DNA of 64,000 bases. It comes from Pseudomonas sp. RC10 (GTDB taxonomy: Bacteria > Pseudomonadota > Gammaproteobacteria > Pseudomonadales > Pseudomonadaceae). Shown here in pieces: positions 55,718 to 64,000 of the stretch. The notes beneath the pieces were generated by a model. It was not told where the DNA came from and did no database searches. It saw only the letters and a program-made list of their open reading frames with translations. Where the stretch lies: NCBI RefSeq assembly GCF_038397775.1, contig NZ_CP151650.1, forward strand, positions 434,001-498,000. Direction: 5' to 3'. The translations under genes were made by a program, and so were the position numbers. The first letter of the stretch is position 1; each line of letters starts with the position of its first letter.

Positions 55718-56308
55718 TTAGATCAACCGCCACAATTCCTGCGGCATGCCGGCGTAGGCTGCCAGCTCAGGCATGACATACGACTGAAGCACCTGGATCG
55801 CCAGGAAGGCGAAGATCGGTGAGATGTCGAGGCCGCCCAGGTTCGGGATGATGCGGCGGAACGGCGCCAGGATCGGTTCGCTGATCTGGTAGGCGAGTTC
55901 GGCAGCCGGGTTATGGGTGCCCGGCGCGATCCAGGACACGATCACCATGATGATCATCGCCACCCAGAAGATTTTCAGCAGCAGCGAGGTGATGCCGATG
56001 ATCGACCACATCAGCAGATGCGGCACGTCGCCGATGGTGCCGTAGGTCATCATCAGCACGAACGCCATCAGCAGTGCCTGAATCACGATGGCCAGCAGCA
56101 GGGACGAGGTGTCCAGCCCCAGCACGCTTGGCACGATGCGGCGGATGGGCTTGAGCAACGGCTGGGTCGCGCGCACGGCGAACTGGCAGAGCGGGTTGTA
56201 GAAGTTGGCTTTGACCAGTTGCAGCACGAAGCGCAGCAGAACGATGGTCAGGTACAGGCTGATCAGCGTCTGGATGACGAAAATCGTGGCGCCAGTGAGT
56301 GCATTCAT
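55718..56308 (-). CDS. YggT-family membrane protein
   Basis: 196 residues with two repeats of the YggT unit, each with a pair of membrane helices: LVKANFYNPLCQFAVRATQPLL then PIRRIVP (first), and ELAYQISEPILAPFRRIIP (second). AGGAG stands before the ATG. The family is linked to osmotic tolerance and possibly division; the function is not settled. It follows proC by 11 bases and is likely co-transcribed. Confidence 0.9.
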   Translation of the reverse strand: MNALTGATIFVIQTLISLYLTIVLLRFVLQLVKANFYNPLCQFAVRATQPLLKPIRRIVPSVLGLDTSSLLLAIVIQALLMAFVLMMTYGTIGDVPHLLMWSIIGITSLLLKIFWVAMIIMVIVSWIAPGTHNPAAELAYQISEPILAPFRRIIPNLGGLDISPIFAFLAIQVLQSYVMPELAAYAGMPQELWRLI

Positions 56309-56319
56309 GAATTGCTCCT

Positions 56320-57138
56320 TTATTTGCCCAGCAGTTCGGCAAGCTCGGCCGAGCGATGCGCGGCGGCGCCCAGCGCTTTCTCGACAATCGCTTCAAAGCC
56401 ATCGGCCTGGAACGATTTGATCGCGGCTTCCGTGGTGCCCGCAGGCGAAGTGACGCGACGACGCAACTCAGCCGCATCGACATCGCTGGTGGTGGCCATG
56501 CGGGCGGCGCCGAGCGCTGTTTCCTGGCTCAGCTGTTTGGCAACGTCCGGAGACAAGCCCAGCTTCACGCCTGCGGCGGTCATCGCTTCGATCAGCAGGA
56601 AGAAATACGCCGGGCCGCTGCCCGATACGGCGGTCACAGCGTCGATTTGGGCTTCGGTGTCCACCCACAGCGCGATGCCGACGGCGGACAGCAGGGTTTC
56701 GGCCTGCTGACGCTGGGTCTGGGTCACGTCATCGGTGGCGTACAGCCCGCTCACACCCTGACGCAGCAGCGCCGGGGTGTTGGGCATGCAGCGCACCAGC
56801 GGCTGATCGCCCAGCCAGGCTTTCATGCTGGCGCAGGTGATACCGGCGGCAATCGAGACGATCAATTGGTTCGGCTTCAGGGCCGGTTTGATCGCTTCGC
56901 AGACGGCTTTCATCATCTGCGGCTTCACCGCCAGCAGCACCACATCGGCGCCTTCGATGGCTTCGGCGTTGTCGGCGACGACAGTGATGCCGTGCTCTTT
57001 CGCCACGCGCTCACGGGTTTCCTGGCCGGGGTCGCTGGCGCGGATCAAATCGGCTGCGACGCCTTGGGCGCGCATGCCGCCAATCAGGCTGGCGGCCATG
57101 TTTCCGGCGCCGATAAACGCGATACGGGTTTTGCTCAT
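56320..57138 (-). CDS. proC: Pyrroline-5-carboxylate reductase
   Basis: 272 residues from the ATG at 57138. The N-terminal NADPH-binding motif is IAFIGAGNMAASLIGG, and VLLAVKPQMM and VRCMPNTPALLRQGVSG follow. The C-terminal catalytic region has AVSGSGPAYFFLLIEAMT and VTSPAGTTEAAI. It makes proline from pyrroline-5-carboxylate. It follows yggS by 24 bases. Confidence 0.97.
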   Translation of the reverse strand: MSKTRIAFIGAGNMAASLIGGMRAQGVAADLIRASDPGQETRERVAKEHGITVVADNAEAIEGADVVLLAVKPQMMKAVCEAIKPALKPNQLIVSIAAGITCASMKAWLGDQPLVRCMPNTPALLRQGVSGLYATDDVTQTQRQQAETLLSAVGIALWVDTEAQIDAVTAVSGSGPAYFFLLIEAMTAAGVKLGLSPDVAKQLSQETALGAARMATTSDVDAAELRRRVTSPAGTTEAAIKSFQADGFEAIVEKALGAAAHRSAELAELLGK

Positions 57139-57162
57139 GAACGGCTTCCTGTGAGGCAAAAG

Positions 57163-57849
57163 TTAAGGCTGCCCATAATTGCGGGCGCCAAAGAGGGCAG
57201 TGCCGATCCGCACCCAGGTCGCGCCTTGTGCAATGGCGGCTTCCAGGTCGTGGCTCATGCCCATGGAAAGAGTGTCCAGCGGCAGTTTCAGTTGGTCTTG
57301 CAGGTTGCGCACGGTCGCGAACGCGGCGTTCTGTTCGTCGCTGTTTTCGGTCGGTTCGGGAATTGCCATCAAGCCGCGCAATCTCAGATTGGGCAGGGCG
57401 CTGATGGCGTGTGCCAGCGCAGGCAGATCTTCAGGGGTGCAGCCGGATTTGCTCGCCTCGCCACTGACGTTGACCTGAATGCAGAGGTTGAGCGGAGGCA
57501 GTTCGGTGGGGCGTTGTTCGGACAGGCGTTGTGCGATTTTCAAGCGATCCACGGAATGTACCCAGTCAAAATGCTCGGCGATGGCGCGAGTCTTGTTTGA
57601 CTGGATGGGGCCGATGAAATGCCAGATCAAGGGCAGGTCGCTCAATTCGGTCTGTTTGCCGAGGGCTTCTTGCAGGTAGTTCTCGCCAAAGTCGCGCAGC
57701 CCGGCGTCATACGCTTCGCGCAGATCGCTGGCGGGCTTGGTCTTGCTCACGGCCAGCAGCCGGACGGACGACGGGTCGCGTTGGGCCACCTGAGCGGCGT
57801 GACGAATTCGCTCTGCGAGCGTTGAAATGTTCTCTGCTATCGTGGACAT
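57163..57849 (-). CDS. YggS-family PLP homeostasis protein
   Basis: 228 residues. The PLP Lys lies in RLLAVSKTKPASDLREAYDA near residue 36, followed by FGENYLQEAL, HFIGPIQSNK, and SMGMSHDLEAAIAQGATWVRIG. It is a single-domain alanine-racemase-fold protein that carries PLP without catalysis. It is divergent from pilT with a 54-base gap, too short for separate long control regions. Confidence 0.95.
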   Translation of the reverse strand: MSTIAENISTLAERIRHAAQVAQRDPSSVRLLAVSKTKPASDLREAYDAGLRDFGENYLQEALGKQTELSDLPLIWHFIGPIQSNKTRAIAEHFDWVHSVDRLKIAQRLSEQRPTELPPLNLCIQVNVSGEASKSGCTPEDLPALAHAISALPNLRLRGLMAIPEPTENSDEQNAAFATVRNLQDQLKLPLDTLSMGMSHDLEAAIAQGATWVRIGTALFGARNYGQP

Positions 57850-57903
57850 TGATTTGCGCCAGCAGGGCTAAAGTCTGCGGCATTCTATGTGATGAGGAGC
57901 TGT

Positions 57904-58938
57904 ATGGATATTACCGAGCTGCTTGCCTTCAGTGCCAAGCAAGGCGCGTCGGACTTACACCTCTCGGCTGGCCTGCCGCCGATGATCCGGGTCGATGGCG
58001 ATGTGCGGCGGATCAACCTGCCAGCGCTGGACCAGAAAGAAGTCCAGGCGCTGATCTACGACATCATGAACGACAAGCAACGCAAGGACTTCGAGGAAGA
58101 TCTGGAGACGGACTTTTCCTTTGAAGTGCCTGGCGTTGCGCGGTTCAGGGTCAACGCGTTCAATCAGAACCGTGGCGCAGGCGCCGTGTTCCGGACCATT
58201 CCGTCGAAGGTCCTGAGCATGGAAGACTTGGGCATGGGGGAAGTGTTTCGGAAGATTACAGACGTACCCCGTGGACTGGTGCTGGTCACCGGGCCGACCG
58301 GTTCGGGTAAATCAACGACGCTCGCCGCGATGGTCGATTACCTGAACGCCAACAAGCACCACCACATCCTGACCATCGAAGACCCGATCGAATTCGTTCA
58401 CGAGTCCAAGAAGAGCCTAATCAACCAACGTGAAGTCCACCGCGACACCCATGGTTTTGCCGAAGCTCTGCGTTCGGCACTGCGGGAAGACCCGGACGTG
58501 ATTCTGGTGGGTGAGCTGCGGGACCTGGAAACCATTCGATTGGCGCTGACCGCTGCGGAAACCGGGCACTTGGTGTTCGGCACCCTGCACACCACGTCGG
58601 CGGCGAAAAGTATCGACCGGATCGTGGATGTGTTTCCAGCTCAGGAAAAATCGATGATTCGCTCGATGCTGTCCGAATCGCTGCACGCCATCGTGTCGCA
58701 GGCGTTGCTGAAAAAGGTGGGCGGCGGTCGGGTCGCGGCGCACGAAATCATGATCGGCACGTCGGCAATCCGTAACCTCATCCGCGAGGACAAAGTGGCG
58801 CAGATGTACTCGTCGATTCAGACCGGGGGCGCGTTGGGGATGCAGACACTGGACATGTGCCTGAAAGACCTGGTGACCAAAGGGCTGATCACGCGGGAAA
58901 GCGCTCGCGAGAAGGCGAAGACGCCGGATAATTTCTAG
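57904..58938 (+). CDS. pilT: Type IV pilus retraction ATPase PilT
   Basis: 344 residues from the ATG at 57904 with GAGGAG before it. The N-terminal PAS-like domain has GASDLHLSAGLPPMIR. Walker A is GPTGSGKSTTLAAM near residue 130, the Asp box EDPIEFVH, Walker B LVGELRDLETIRLAL, and the PilT-specific motif AIRNLIREDK lies near 290. It depolymerises pili for twitching. It ends before a long palindromic REPIN. Confidence 0.98.
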   Translation: MDITELLAFSAKQGASDLHLSAGLPPMIRVDGDVRRINLPALDQKEVQALIYDIMNDKQRKDFEEDLETDFSFEVPGVARFRVNAFNQNRGAGAVFRTIPSKVLSMEDLGMGEVFRKITDVPRGLVLVTGPTGSGKSTTLAAMVDYLNANKHHHILTIEDPIEFVHESKKSLINQREVHRDTHGFAEALRSALREDPDVILVGELRDLETIRLALTAAETGHLVFGTLHTTSAAKSIDRIVDVFPAQEKSMIRSMLSESLHAIVSQALLKKVGGGRVAAHEIMIGTSAIRNLIREDKVAQMYSSIQTGGALGMQTLDMCLKDLVTKGLITRESAREKAKTPDNF

Positions 58939-58960
58939 CTTCTGGACCCCCGAAACAACT

Positions 58961-59045
58961 GTAGGAGTGAGCTTGCTCGCGATGGGTTATGTCAGTGACA
59001 TCATCATTGTCTGACATAACCCATCGCGAGCAAGCTCACTCCTAC
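58961..59045. repeat. REPIN, class A, almost a full 85-base palindrome
   Basis: Heads GTAG/CTAC and class A arms as elsewhere, but the interior is also self-complementary: GATGGGTTATGTCAG near the left meets CTGACATAACCCATC near the right. Only about 14 central bases stay unpaired. It lies between convergent pilT and the NlpC/P60 gene. Confidence 0.93.
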
Positions 59046-59067
59046 AAAGTCGGTGTCGCTCTGAGAC

Positions 59068-59793
59068 TCAGCGTTGCGCGATCCGCACGGTGCCTTTCTT
59101 GCTCGGTGGCTGCTTCGGCAGTACACGTTTGGCCACGACGTAGTGGCTGTCCCAGTACGGCTTTTTCAACGTGTCGATCGTCACGGCCTTGCCACGGCGA
59201 GGCGCGTGGACGAAGCGGTCATCACCCAGATAAATCGCGACGTGATTCACCTGACGGCTCTTGATGTTGAAGAACAACAAGTCGCCTGGCTTCAAGTCCT
59301 TGCGATCAACCTTTTGCCCGTGTCCTTCGGACATGGCATTGGAGGTGCGCGGCAAATCCACTTCGCTCACGTCGTTAAACGCGTATTTCACCAAGCCACT
59401 GCAATCGAACCCTTTTGTTGGGCTGGTGCCGCCCCAACGATAAGGTGTACCGATGGCCTTGACGGCCCGGTTGACTACATTGCTGCTTTGCTTGGTGCCC
59501 ATCTGCCCCGTTGTGGCGAGGGCGACGGTGTGCTGCGAAATCTTGTGAGAACCGGCCTGGGCTTTTTTCCCTTTGGTGGTTCGGCTTTTCTTACCGGAGG
59601 TTTCGAGCGGCATTGCCGTTTCTTCGAGGGCCTCTTGGGTGACTTTTTTACTCGCTACCGATGTTGGCGAAGGATGACTGTTCGCTGTAAATCCGGTGAA
59701 GCTTGGAGGTAGCGGTTGCTCACGATTGGTGGCGTGGGCGGCCAGTGGCATAAATAGACAGATAGTCAGCCATGTCTTCAAAAATGGACGCAT
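59068..59793 (-). CDS. NlpC/P60-family peptidoglycan endopeptidase
   Basis: 241 residues from the ATG at 59793; the frame opens earlier but without a signal. A signal peptide (about 3-22, ending AHAT) precedes a basic, low-complexity linker rich in Lys, Thr and Ser. The C-terminal NlpC/P60 domain (about 115-230) has the catalytic Cys in GFDCSGLVKYAF, the His in VNHVAIYLGDDRFVHA, and a further His/Asn in the next strand. It cuts peptide stems of peptidoglycan. The exact bond and partners are unknown. Confidence 0.9.
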   Translation of the reverse strand: MRPFLKTWLTICLFMPLAAHATNREQPLPPSFTGFTANSHPSPTSVASKKVTQEALEETAMPLETSGKKSRTTKGKKAQAGSHKISQHTVALATTGQMGTKQSSNVVNRAVKAIGTPYRWGGTSPTKGFDCSGLVKYAFNDVSEVDLPRTSNAMSEGHGQKVDRKDLKPGDLLFFNIKSRQVNHVAIYLGDDRFVHAPRRGKAVTIDTLKKPYWDSHYVVAKRVLPKQPPSKKGTVRIAQR

Positions 59794-60043
59794 TAGGCAG
59801 GGCTCATGTAGGTCAGCGCGCAACTTTATAACAGCTTTTTCAACGGTTCTGATCCCACTTGTCGAACAATTTACTGCCCGGGAAGTCAGAATTGATCGCA
59901 AAAATGTCACATCACTGTGGCCTCCCCCTTGCAGAACAAGGGTTTGCAAGGATGGACAGAGGTTCAAGCCATACGTCGGACGGCATCACTAAAGTCACAA
60001 AACTTACGCATATTTTTTTCTATTGCCACAAAAGAGGTACCCA

Positions 60044-60463
60044 ATGAACACCTATTACCCGGACGGCCGGCGGCCAGACACCCACAGCAAAGTCATGGGA
60101 TACCTGTTATGGATTTTCGGTTTTACCGGCTCTCACCGGTTCTATTACGGCAAGCCGGTGACCGGGACGATCTGGTTTTTCACGTTGGGGCTGTTGGGGA
60201 TTGGCTGGTTGATTGACCTGTTCCTGATCCCCTCGATGGACGAACAGGCGGACACGCGTTTTAGCGACGGACCGACCGATTACAGCGTCGCATGGATTCT
60301 GCTGACGTTTTTGGGCGTGTTCGGGCTGCATCGGATGTATCAGGGCAAATGGATCACCGGGATCATCTATTTGCTGACCGGAGGCCTGTTCTTCGTGGGG
60401 ATTTTGTATGACTTCTGGACGTTGAATGACCAGATATCGGAGAGGAATGCCGAGCGGCGTTGA
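60044..60463 (+). CDS. TM2 domain membrane protein
   Basis: 139 residues from the ATG at 60044 with AAAGAGG before it. Two TM2-like units are present: GYLLWIFGFTGSHRFYYGK then GTIWFFTLGLLGIGWLIDLF, and WILLTFLGVFGLHRMYQGKW then GIIYLLTGGLFFVGILYDFW. Each has two helices joined by a G-x-H-R-F/M-Y turn. The function is unknown. It stands divergent from the NlpC/P60 gene across 250 bases. Confidence 0.88.
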   Translation: MNTYYPDGRRPDTHSKVMGYLLWIFGFTGSHRFYYGKPVTGTIWFFTLGLLGIGWLIDLFLIPSMDEQADTRFSDGPTDYSVAWILLTFLGVFGLHRMYQGKWITGIIYLLTGGLFFVGILYDFWTLNDQISERNAERR

Positions 60464-60480
60464 GATCACGAGGGACAATT

Positions 60481-60513
60481 GTAGGAGCCGGCTTGCTGCG
60501 GGCCGGCTCCTAC
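60481..60513. repeat. Compact class C REP hairpin
   Basis: GTAGGAGCCGGC and GCCGGCTCCTAC face each other across 9 bases (TTGCTGCGG). Heads are GTAG on both strands. It looks like a class C doublet with the middle deleted and lies between convergent TM2 and pyrC' genes. Confidence 0.85.
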
Positions 60514-60556
60514 AGGTTTTATGTCGCCAGTAGGGCCGGGTTTCTCGGCGAACGAG

Positions 60557-61828
60557 TCAGCCGATATAGCTCATCCGCCCATCCACAAAGGTGTATTTCA
60601 CAGCGCCCGGCAAGCAGTGGCCGAGGAACGGGCTGTTTTCGCCCTTCGACAGCCATTTTTCGCCTGCCACAGTGGAAGCCGCGGGATCAAACAACACCAG
60701 ATCTGCCGCCGCACCCGCTGCCAGCTGGCCCGCAGGCAAACGCAGGGCCGCTGCAGGGCCTGCGCTGAGACGCGACAGGAGCGTCGGCAGGTCCAACAGG
60801 CCGTCTTCCACCAATGTCATCGCCAGCGGCAGCAGCAGCTCGACGCTGCTGATCCCCGGTTCGGTCGCGCCGAACGGGGCCAGCTTGGCGTCACGTTCAT
60901 GAGGCTGGTGATGGCTGGAGATCGCTTGAACCACGCCCGATTTGACCGCCTCACGCAGCGCATCGCGGTCGGCGCGGGTGCGCAGGGGCGGTTGCACGTG
61001 ATAGAGGCTGGAGAAGTCGATCAGCGCTTCGTCCGTCAGAATCAGCTGATACAGCGCCACGTCGGCCGTCACCGGCAAACCACGGGCTTGCGCCTGAGCG
61101 ATCAATGCCACGCCCCGTGCGCTGGTCAATTGCGTGAAGTGCGCGCGCACGCCGCTTTGTTCGACCAGCAGCAGGTCGCGGGCCAACGCCACGGTTTCAG
61201 CGGTTTCCGGAATGCCCGGCAGGCCGAGGAACGCTGCCGTCGGGCCGTCATGAGCCAGGCCGCCTGCTGCCAGATCGTGGTCCTGCGAATTGAAGATCAC
61301 GGTCAGGTCGAAGGTCGCGGCGTATTCCAGCGCGCGGCACAGCGTGCGGTTGCTCTTGAAATTGGTCAGGCCGTTGGTGAACGCCACGCAACCGGCGTCG
61401 CGCAGGGCGATCAGTTCGGCCAGTTGCTCGCCTTCCAGACCTTTGCTCAGCGCGCCGATGGGGAATACCTTGCTGTGACCGGCCTCGCGGGCGCGGTCCA
61501 GAATCAACTCGGCAACTGCCGAGGTGTCCAGGACCGGCTTGGTGCGCGGCGGGCAGCACAGGCTGGTCACGCCACCGGCCGCAGCGGCGCGGGTTTCACT
61601 GGCGATACTGCCTTTGCGGCTATAGCCCGGTTCGCGCAGGGACACATTCAGGTCAACCAGGCCCGGCGCAGCCACAAGGCCTTGGCCGTCGATGGTTTGC
61701 GAAGGCGAGAAATCGGCGGGGGCCGCGCCCAGAGCGAGGATTTTGCCTGCCTCAAGGTGAACGTCGATGACTTGATCCAGACCGCTGACAGGGTCGATGA
61801 CGCGAGCGCCGAGGATGCTGAACTTCAC
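60557..61828 (-). CDS. pyrC': Dihydroorotase-like protein PyrC' (probably inactive)
   Basis: 423 residues from a GTG that overlaps the pyrB stop (GTGA). It has the amidohydrolase fold, but the zinc motif at [12 protein letters not shown] keeps only the Arg: the His-x-His pair of active dihydroorotases is replaced by Asn and Ser. Later metal ligands are also unclear. In Pseudomonas the inactive PyrC' binds PyrB and is needed for assembly of the aspartate transcarbamoylase dodecamer, and active dihydroorotases are encoded elsewhere. That agrees with what is seen. Confidence 0.93.
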   Translation of the reverse strand: MKFSILGARVIDPVSGLDQVIDVHLEAGKILALGAAPADFSPSQTIDGQGLVAAPGLVDLNVSLREPGYSRKGSIASETRAAAAGGVTSLCCPPRTKPVLDTSAVAELILDRAREAGHSKVFPIGALSKGLEGEQLAELIALRDAGCVAFTNGLTNFKSNRTLCRALEYAATFDLTVIFNSQDHDLAAGGLAHDGPTAAFLGLPGIPETAETVALARDLLLVEQSGVRAHFTQLTSARGVALIAQAQARGLPVTADVALYQLILTDEALIDFSSLYHVQPPLRTRADRDALREAVKSGVVQAISSHHQPHERDAKLAPFGATEPGISSVELLLPLAMTLVEDGLLDLPTLLSRLSAGPAAALRLPAGQLAAGAAADLVLFDPAASTVAGEKWLSKGENSPFLGHCLPGAVKYTFVDGRMSYIG

Positions 61829-62829
61829 TGGGCGTTCTCCTGCTCGAACTGGCGTTGTGCGGTTTGGCCACTCATGGCCATGGACAGAACGGCCATGCGG
61901 ATCGCGATGCCGTAGGTCACTTGATTGAGGATCACAGAGTGGGCGCCGTCGGCCACCGCCGATTCGATTTCCACGCCTCGGTTGATCGGGCCGGGGTGCA
62001 TGACGATGGCATCAGGCTTGGCGCCAGCCAGACGAGCCGTGGTCAGGCCGAACAGGCGGTAGAACTCGCCCTCGCTCGGCAGCAGGCCGCCGGACATTCT
62101 TTCCCGTTGCAGACGCAGCATGATCACCACGTCCACGTCTTTGAGGCCCTCGGTCAGGTCGGTGTAGACCTTCACGCCATACTGCTCGACGCCAATCGGC
62201 AGCAGGGTTTTCGGCGCGACCACGCGGATGTCCGGGCAGCCCAGCGCCTTGAGCGCGATCATGTTCGAGCGCGCAACGCGGGAGTGCAGGATATCGCCGA
62301 CGATGGCCACCGAGAGGTTCTTGAAATCACCCTTGTGGCGGCGGATGGTCAGCATGTCGAGCATGCCTTGCGTCGGATGTGCATGACGCCCGTCGCCGCC
62401 GTTGATGATCGCCACCTGCGGGCAAACGTGCTCCGCGATGAAGTGCGCCGCGCCCGAATCGCCGTGACGTACGACGAACATGTCGGCGGCCATCGCCTCA
62501 AGGTTGCGCAGGGTGTCGAACAGCGTCTCGCCCTTGCTGGTGGAGGACGTCGACACGTTCAGAGTGATGACGTCCGCTGACAGCCGCTGTGCCGCCAGTT
62601 CGAATGTAGTGCGGGTGCGCGTCGAGTTCTCGAAGAACACGTTGCACACGGTTTTGCCGCGCAACAGCGGGACTTTCTTCACCGCCCGGGCGCCGACTTC
62701 GAGGAACGAATCAGCGGTGTCGAGGATTTCGGTGAGCAGTTCGCGGGGCAAACCGTCGAGCGAGAGGAAATGTTGCAGCTGACCCTGATGGTTCAGTTGC
62801 AGCGGGCGCTTGGCGTCGAGAGGCGTCAT
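61825..62829 (-). CDS. pyrB: Aspartate carbamoyltransferase catalytic subunit
   Basis: 334 residues. The carbamoyl-phosphate motif is [18 protein letters not shown] near residue 66, and [12 protein letters not shown] and MLRLQRERM (aspartate-side) follow. The N-terminus is longer than in E. coli PyrB by about 20 residues, as in class A Pseudomonas ATCases, where it takes part in effector binding. It condenses carbamoyl phosphate and aspartate. It is 12 bases after pyrR. Confidence 0.97.
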   Translation of the reverse strand: MTPLDAKRPLQLNHQGQLQHFLSLDGLPRELLTEILDTADSFLEVGARAVKKVPLLRGKTVCNVFFENSTRTRTTFELAAQRLSADVITLNVSTSSTSKGETLFDTLRNLEAMAADMFVVRHGDSGAAHFIAEHVCPQVAIINGGDGRHAHPTQGMLDMLTIRRHKGDFKNLSVAIVGDILHSRVARSNMIALKALGCPDIRVVAPKTLLPIGVEQYGVKVYTDLTEGLKDVDVVIMLRLQRERMSGGLLPSEGEFYRLFGLTTARLAGAKPDAIVMHPGPINRGVEIESAVADGAHSVILNQVTYGIAIRMAVLSMAMSGQTAQRQFEQENAQ

Positions 62830-62841
62830 CGCAAAGGACTC

Positions 62842-63363
62842 TTAGAGGGCGGCGGAATCGGTGGAAAGGTCTTGCAGCTCCAGCGTGAGCGGCGTCGGGC
62901 CGGACAGCTTGACGCGTTCGTCTGGAGACAGATTCAGCGTCGCGCCGGTCACATTCGGACGAATCGGCAGCTCGGCAGCGTCCAGGTCCAGCAGCGACAC
63001 CAGCGTCACGCTAGCGGGGCGGCCATAGTCGAACAGTTCATTGAGGGCCGCGCGAATGGTGCGGCCGCTCATCAGCACGTCATCGATCAGCACCAGATGC
63101 TGGCCTTCGATCTCGAACGGCAGCTCCGACGGCCGCACTTGAGGGTGCAGGCCGTTCTGACTGAAATCGTCGCGATAGAAAGAAACGTCCAGCGTGCCCA
63201 GTGGCGACTGGCTGCCCAGCGCTTCGAGTAGGGCCTGCGCGACCCACACGCCGCCGGTACGGATGCCGATGAAGCGGGGTTCGCTGATGCCACGTTTGCT
63301 GAGGTGCGCGTTCAGATCGATTGCCATCTGGCTGATCAGGGCGGCGGGGTTGGGCAGGGTCAT
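62842..63363 (-). CDS. pyrR: Pyrimidine operon protein PyrR / uracil phosphoribosyltransferase
   Basis: 173 residues. The PRPP motif is [20 protein letters not shown] near residue 92. [17 protein letters not shown] is typical of PyrR. In Gram-positives it is an RNA-binding attenuator; in Pseudomonas its regulatory action is different or absent and no attenuator hairpin is evident between it and pyrB. It forms a run with pyrB and pyrC'. Confidence 0.95.
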   Translation of the reverse strand: MTLPNPAALISQMAIDLNAHLSKRGISEPRFIGIRTGGVWVAQALLEALGSQSPLGTLDVSFYRDDFSQNGLHPQVRPSELPFEIEGQHLVLIDDVLMSGRTIRAALNELFDYGRPASVTLVSLLDLDAAELPIRPNVTGATLNLSPDERVKLSGPTPLTLELQDLSTDSAAL

Positions 63364-63440
63364 AGTGGCTCCTTCAAGAACCCGGCCGTGGGGTTGCGGA
63401 CGGCAGGGCTAAAACTCGGATGTCGTGCAGTGTAAATCGC

Positions 63441-63881
63441 TCAGGTTTCAAACAGCGCGCCGTTGGCGTCCAGCCAGCCTTGCAGCAGCAATGCAGCCGC
63501 GATGGCGTCCACCGGATTGTCACGATAACTGCCACGCTGGCCGCCACGGGCCATGCGCTCGCCTTTGGCTTCGAAGGTCGTCAGACGCTCGTCGTGGGTG
63601 TAAACAGGAAGATTGAAGCGGCCATTGAGCTTGCGTGAGAACTTTTCGGCGCGGGCGCTCATCTCGCTGGGCGTACCGTCCATGTTCAGCGGCAGGCCGA
63701 CGACGATGGCGTCAGGCTTCCACTCAGTGATCAGGGCCTGCACCTTGTCCCAGTCGGGAACACCGTTTTGAGCTTTCAAAGTACAGAGTTCCCGGGCCTG
63801 GCCGGTGATCACCTGGCCGACGGCAACGCCGATTTGCCGAGTGCCGTAGTCGAAGCCCAGAAGCAGACGCAATGCAGCCAT
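63441..63881 (-). CDS. ruvX: Putative pre-16S rRNA nuclease / Holliday-junction resolvase-like RuvX (YqgF)
   Basis: 146 residues of the RNase H-like fold. The first acidic residue is in LLGFDYGTRQIGVAVG, the middle motif is IVVGLPLNMDGTPSEMS, and DERLTTFEA and NPVDAIAAALLLQ carry the remaining acids. It is needed for 16S rRNA 5' maturation; a recombination role has been proposed. Its start overlaps the algH stop by one base (TGATG). Confidence 0.95.
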   Translation of the reverse strand: MAALRLLLGFDYGTRQIGVAVGQVITGQARELCTLKAQNGVPDWDKVQALITEWKPDAIVVGLPLNMDGTPSEMSARAEKFSRKLNGRFNLPVYTHDERLTTFEAKGERMARGGQRGSYRDNPVDAIAAALLLQGWLDANGALFET

Positions 63882-64000
63882 CAGGCGTGGCCCGCCTGGC
63901 TGGTCAGCAGATTCAGGTTGATGCCGAGTTTGGCGGCGGCGGCGTCGAGGCGGAGTTCGCTGTCGACTTCGAACAGAATAGCCGGATCGAACGCGCAGTT
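63881..64000 (-). CDS. algH: AlgH/YqgE family protein, 3' end only
   Basis: The minus strand reads in frame to the window edge and encodes about 39 C-terminal residues ending LTSQAGHA, the tail of the UPF0301 (YqgE/AlgH) family. AlgH was linked to alginate regulation in Pseudomonas; its biochemistry is unclear. It precedes ruvX as in other Pseudomonas genomes. Confidence 0.85.
   Translation of the reverse strand, partial: NCAFDPAILFEVDSELRLDAAAAKLGINLNLLTSQAGHA

Overview
The window is chromosomal DNA from a fluorescent-type Pseudomonas (P. fluorescens/P. syringae lineage; species not determinable from this alone). The evidence is the gene order ntrBC ... glnA-thiI-typA, ftsY-ftsE-ftsX-rpoH, hemW-rdgB-metW-metX-yggT-proC-yggS/pilT and algH-ruvX-pyrR-pyrB-pyrC', the high GC content, and the many GTAG/GTGG-headed REP repeats typical of that genus. 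No rRNA, tRNA, CRISPR, prophage or plasmid feature was found. About 65 protein genes are supported.

Layout. 1-2.9 kb: the end of a BetT choline transporter, then a LysR regulator divergent from an aldo/keto reductase. 3-9.6 kb: nitrogen control, with ntrBC, two DUF4124 paralogues, a lipoprotein chorismate mutase and glnA. Both glnA and ntrBC carry recognisable sigma-54 promoters with upstream NtrC sites. 9.6-13 kb: thiI and typA. 13-19.5 kb: a YkgJ-type cysteine-cluster protein, an orphan PhnZ-like HD oxygenase, a GTPase/membrane-protein pair of unknown role (DUF3482/DUF2868), folA and the phosphorylcholine phosphatase pchP. 19.5-30 kb: ilvD, a REP-associated transposase (RAYT) enclosed by REP sequences, rlmI, an HDOD protein, mutM, ggt, a ferredoxin, coaD and a coniferyl-aldehyde-type dehydrogenase.

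30.2-32.9 kb is the most accessory-looking stretch: a PhyH-family oxygenase, an FdtA-like sugar-nucleotide ketoisomerase and an FdtB-like aminotransferase, placed between the aldehyde dehydrogenase and a TetR regulator. 33-43 kb: a sulfurtransferase, a MetNIQ-type ABC transporter, AzlCD, a YheT hydrolase, rsmD and a two-subunit M16 protease. 43.5-47.8 kb: the ftsYEX-rpoH cluster, with an AlgU-type promoter before rpoH. 47.9-57.8 kb: mtgA, thiS-thiG-trmB, hemW-rdgB, metXW, proC and yggS. 57.9-64 kb: pilT, an NlpC/P60 hydrolase, a TM2 protein and the pyrimidine cluster pyrC'-pyrB-pyrR with ruvX and the end of algH.

At least fourteen REP loci of three sequence classes sit between genes. Most are REPIN-like inverted doublets of 85-90 bp. 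The RAYT gene at 21.8-22.2 kb is the likely source of the activity that spread at least one class. The least-explained items are the PhyH/FdtA/FdtB cassette, the orphan PhnZ homologue, the DUF3482/DUF2868 pair and the lipoprotein chorismate mutase beside glnA.
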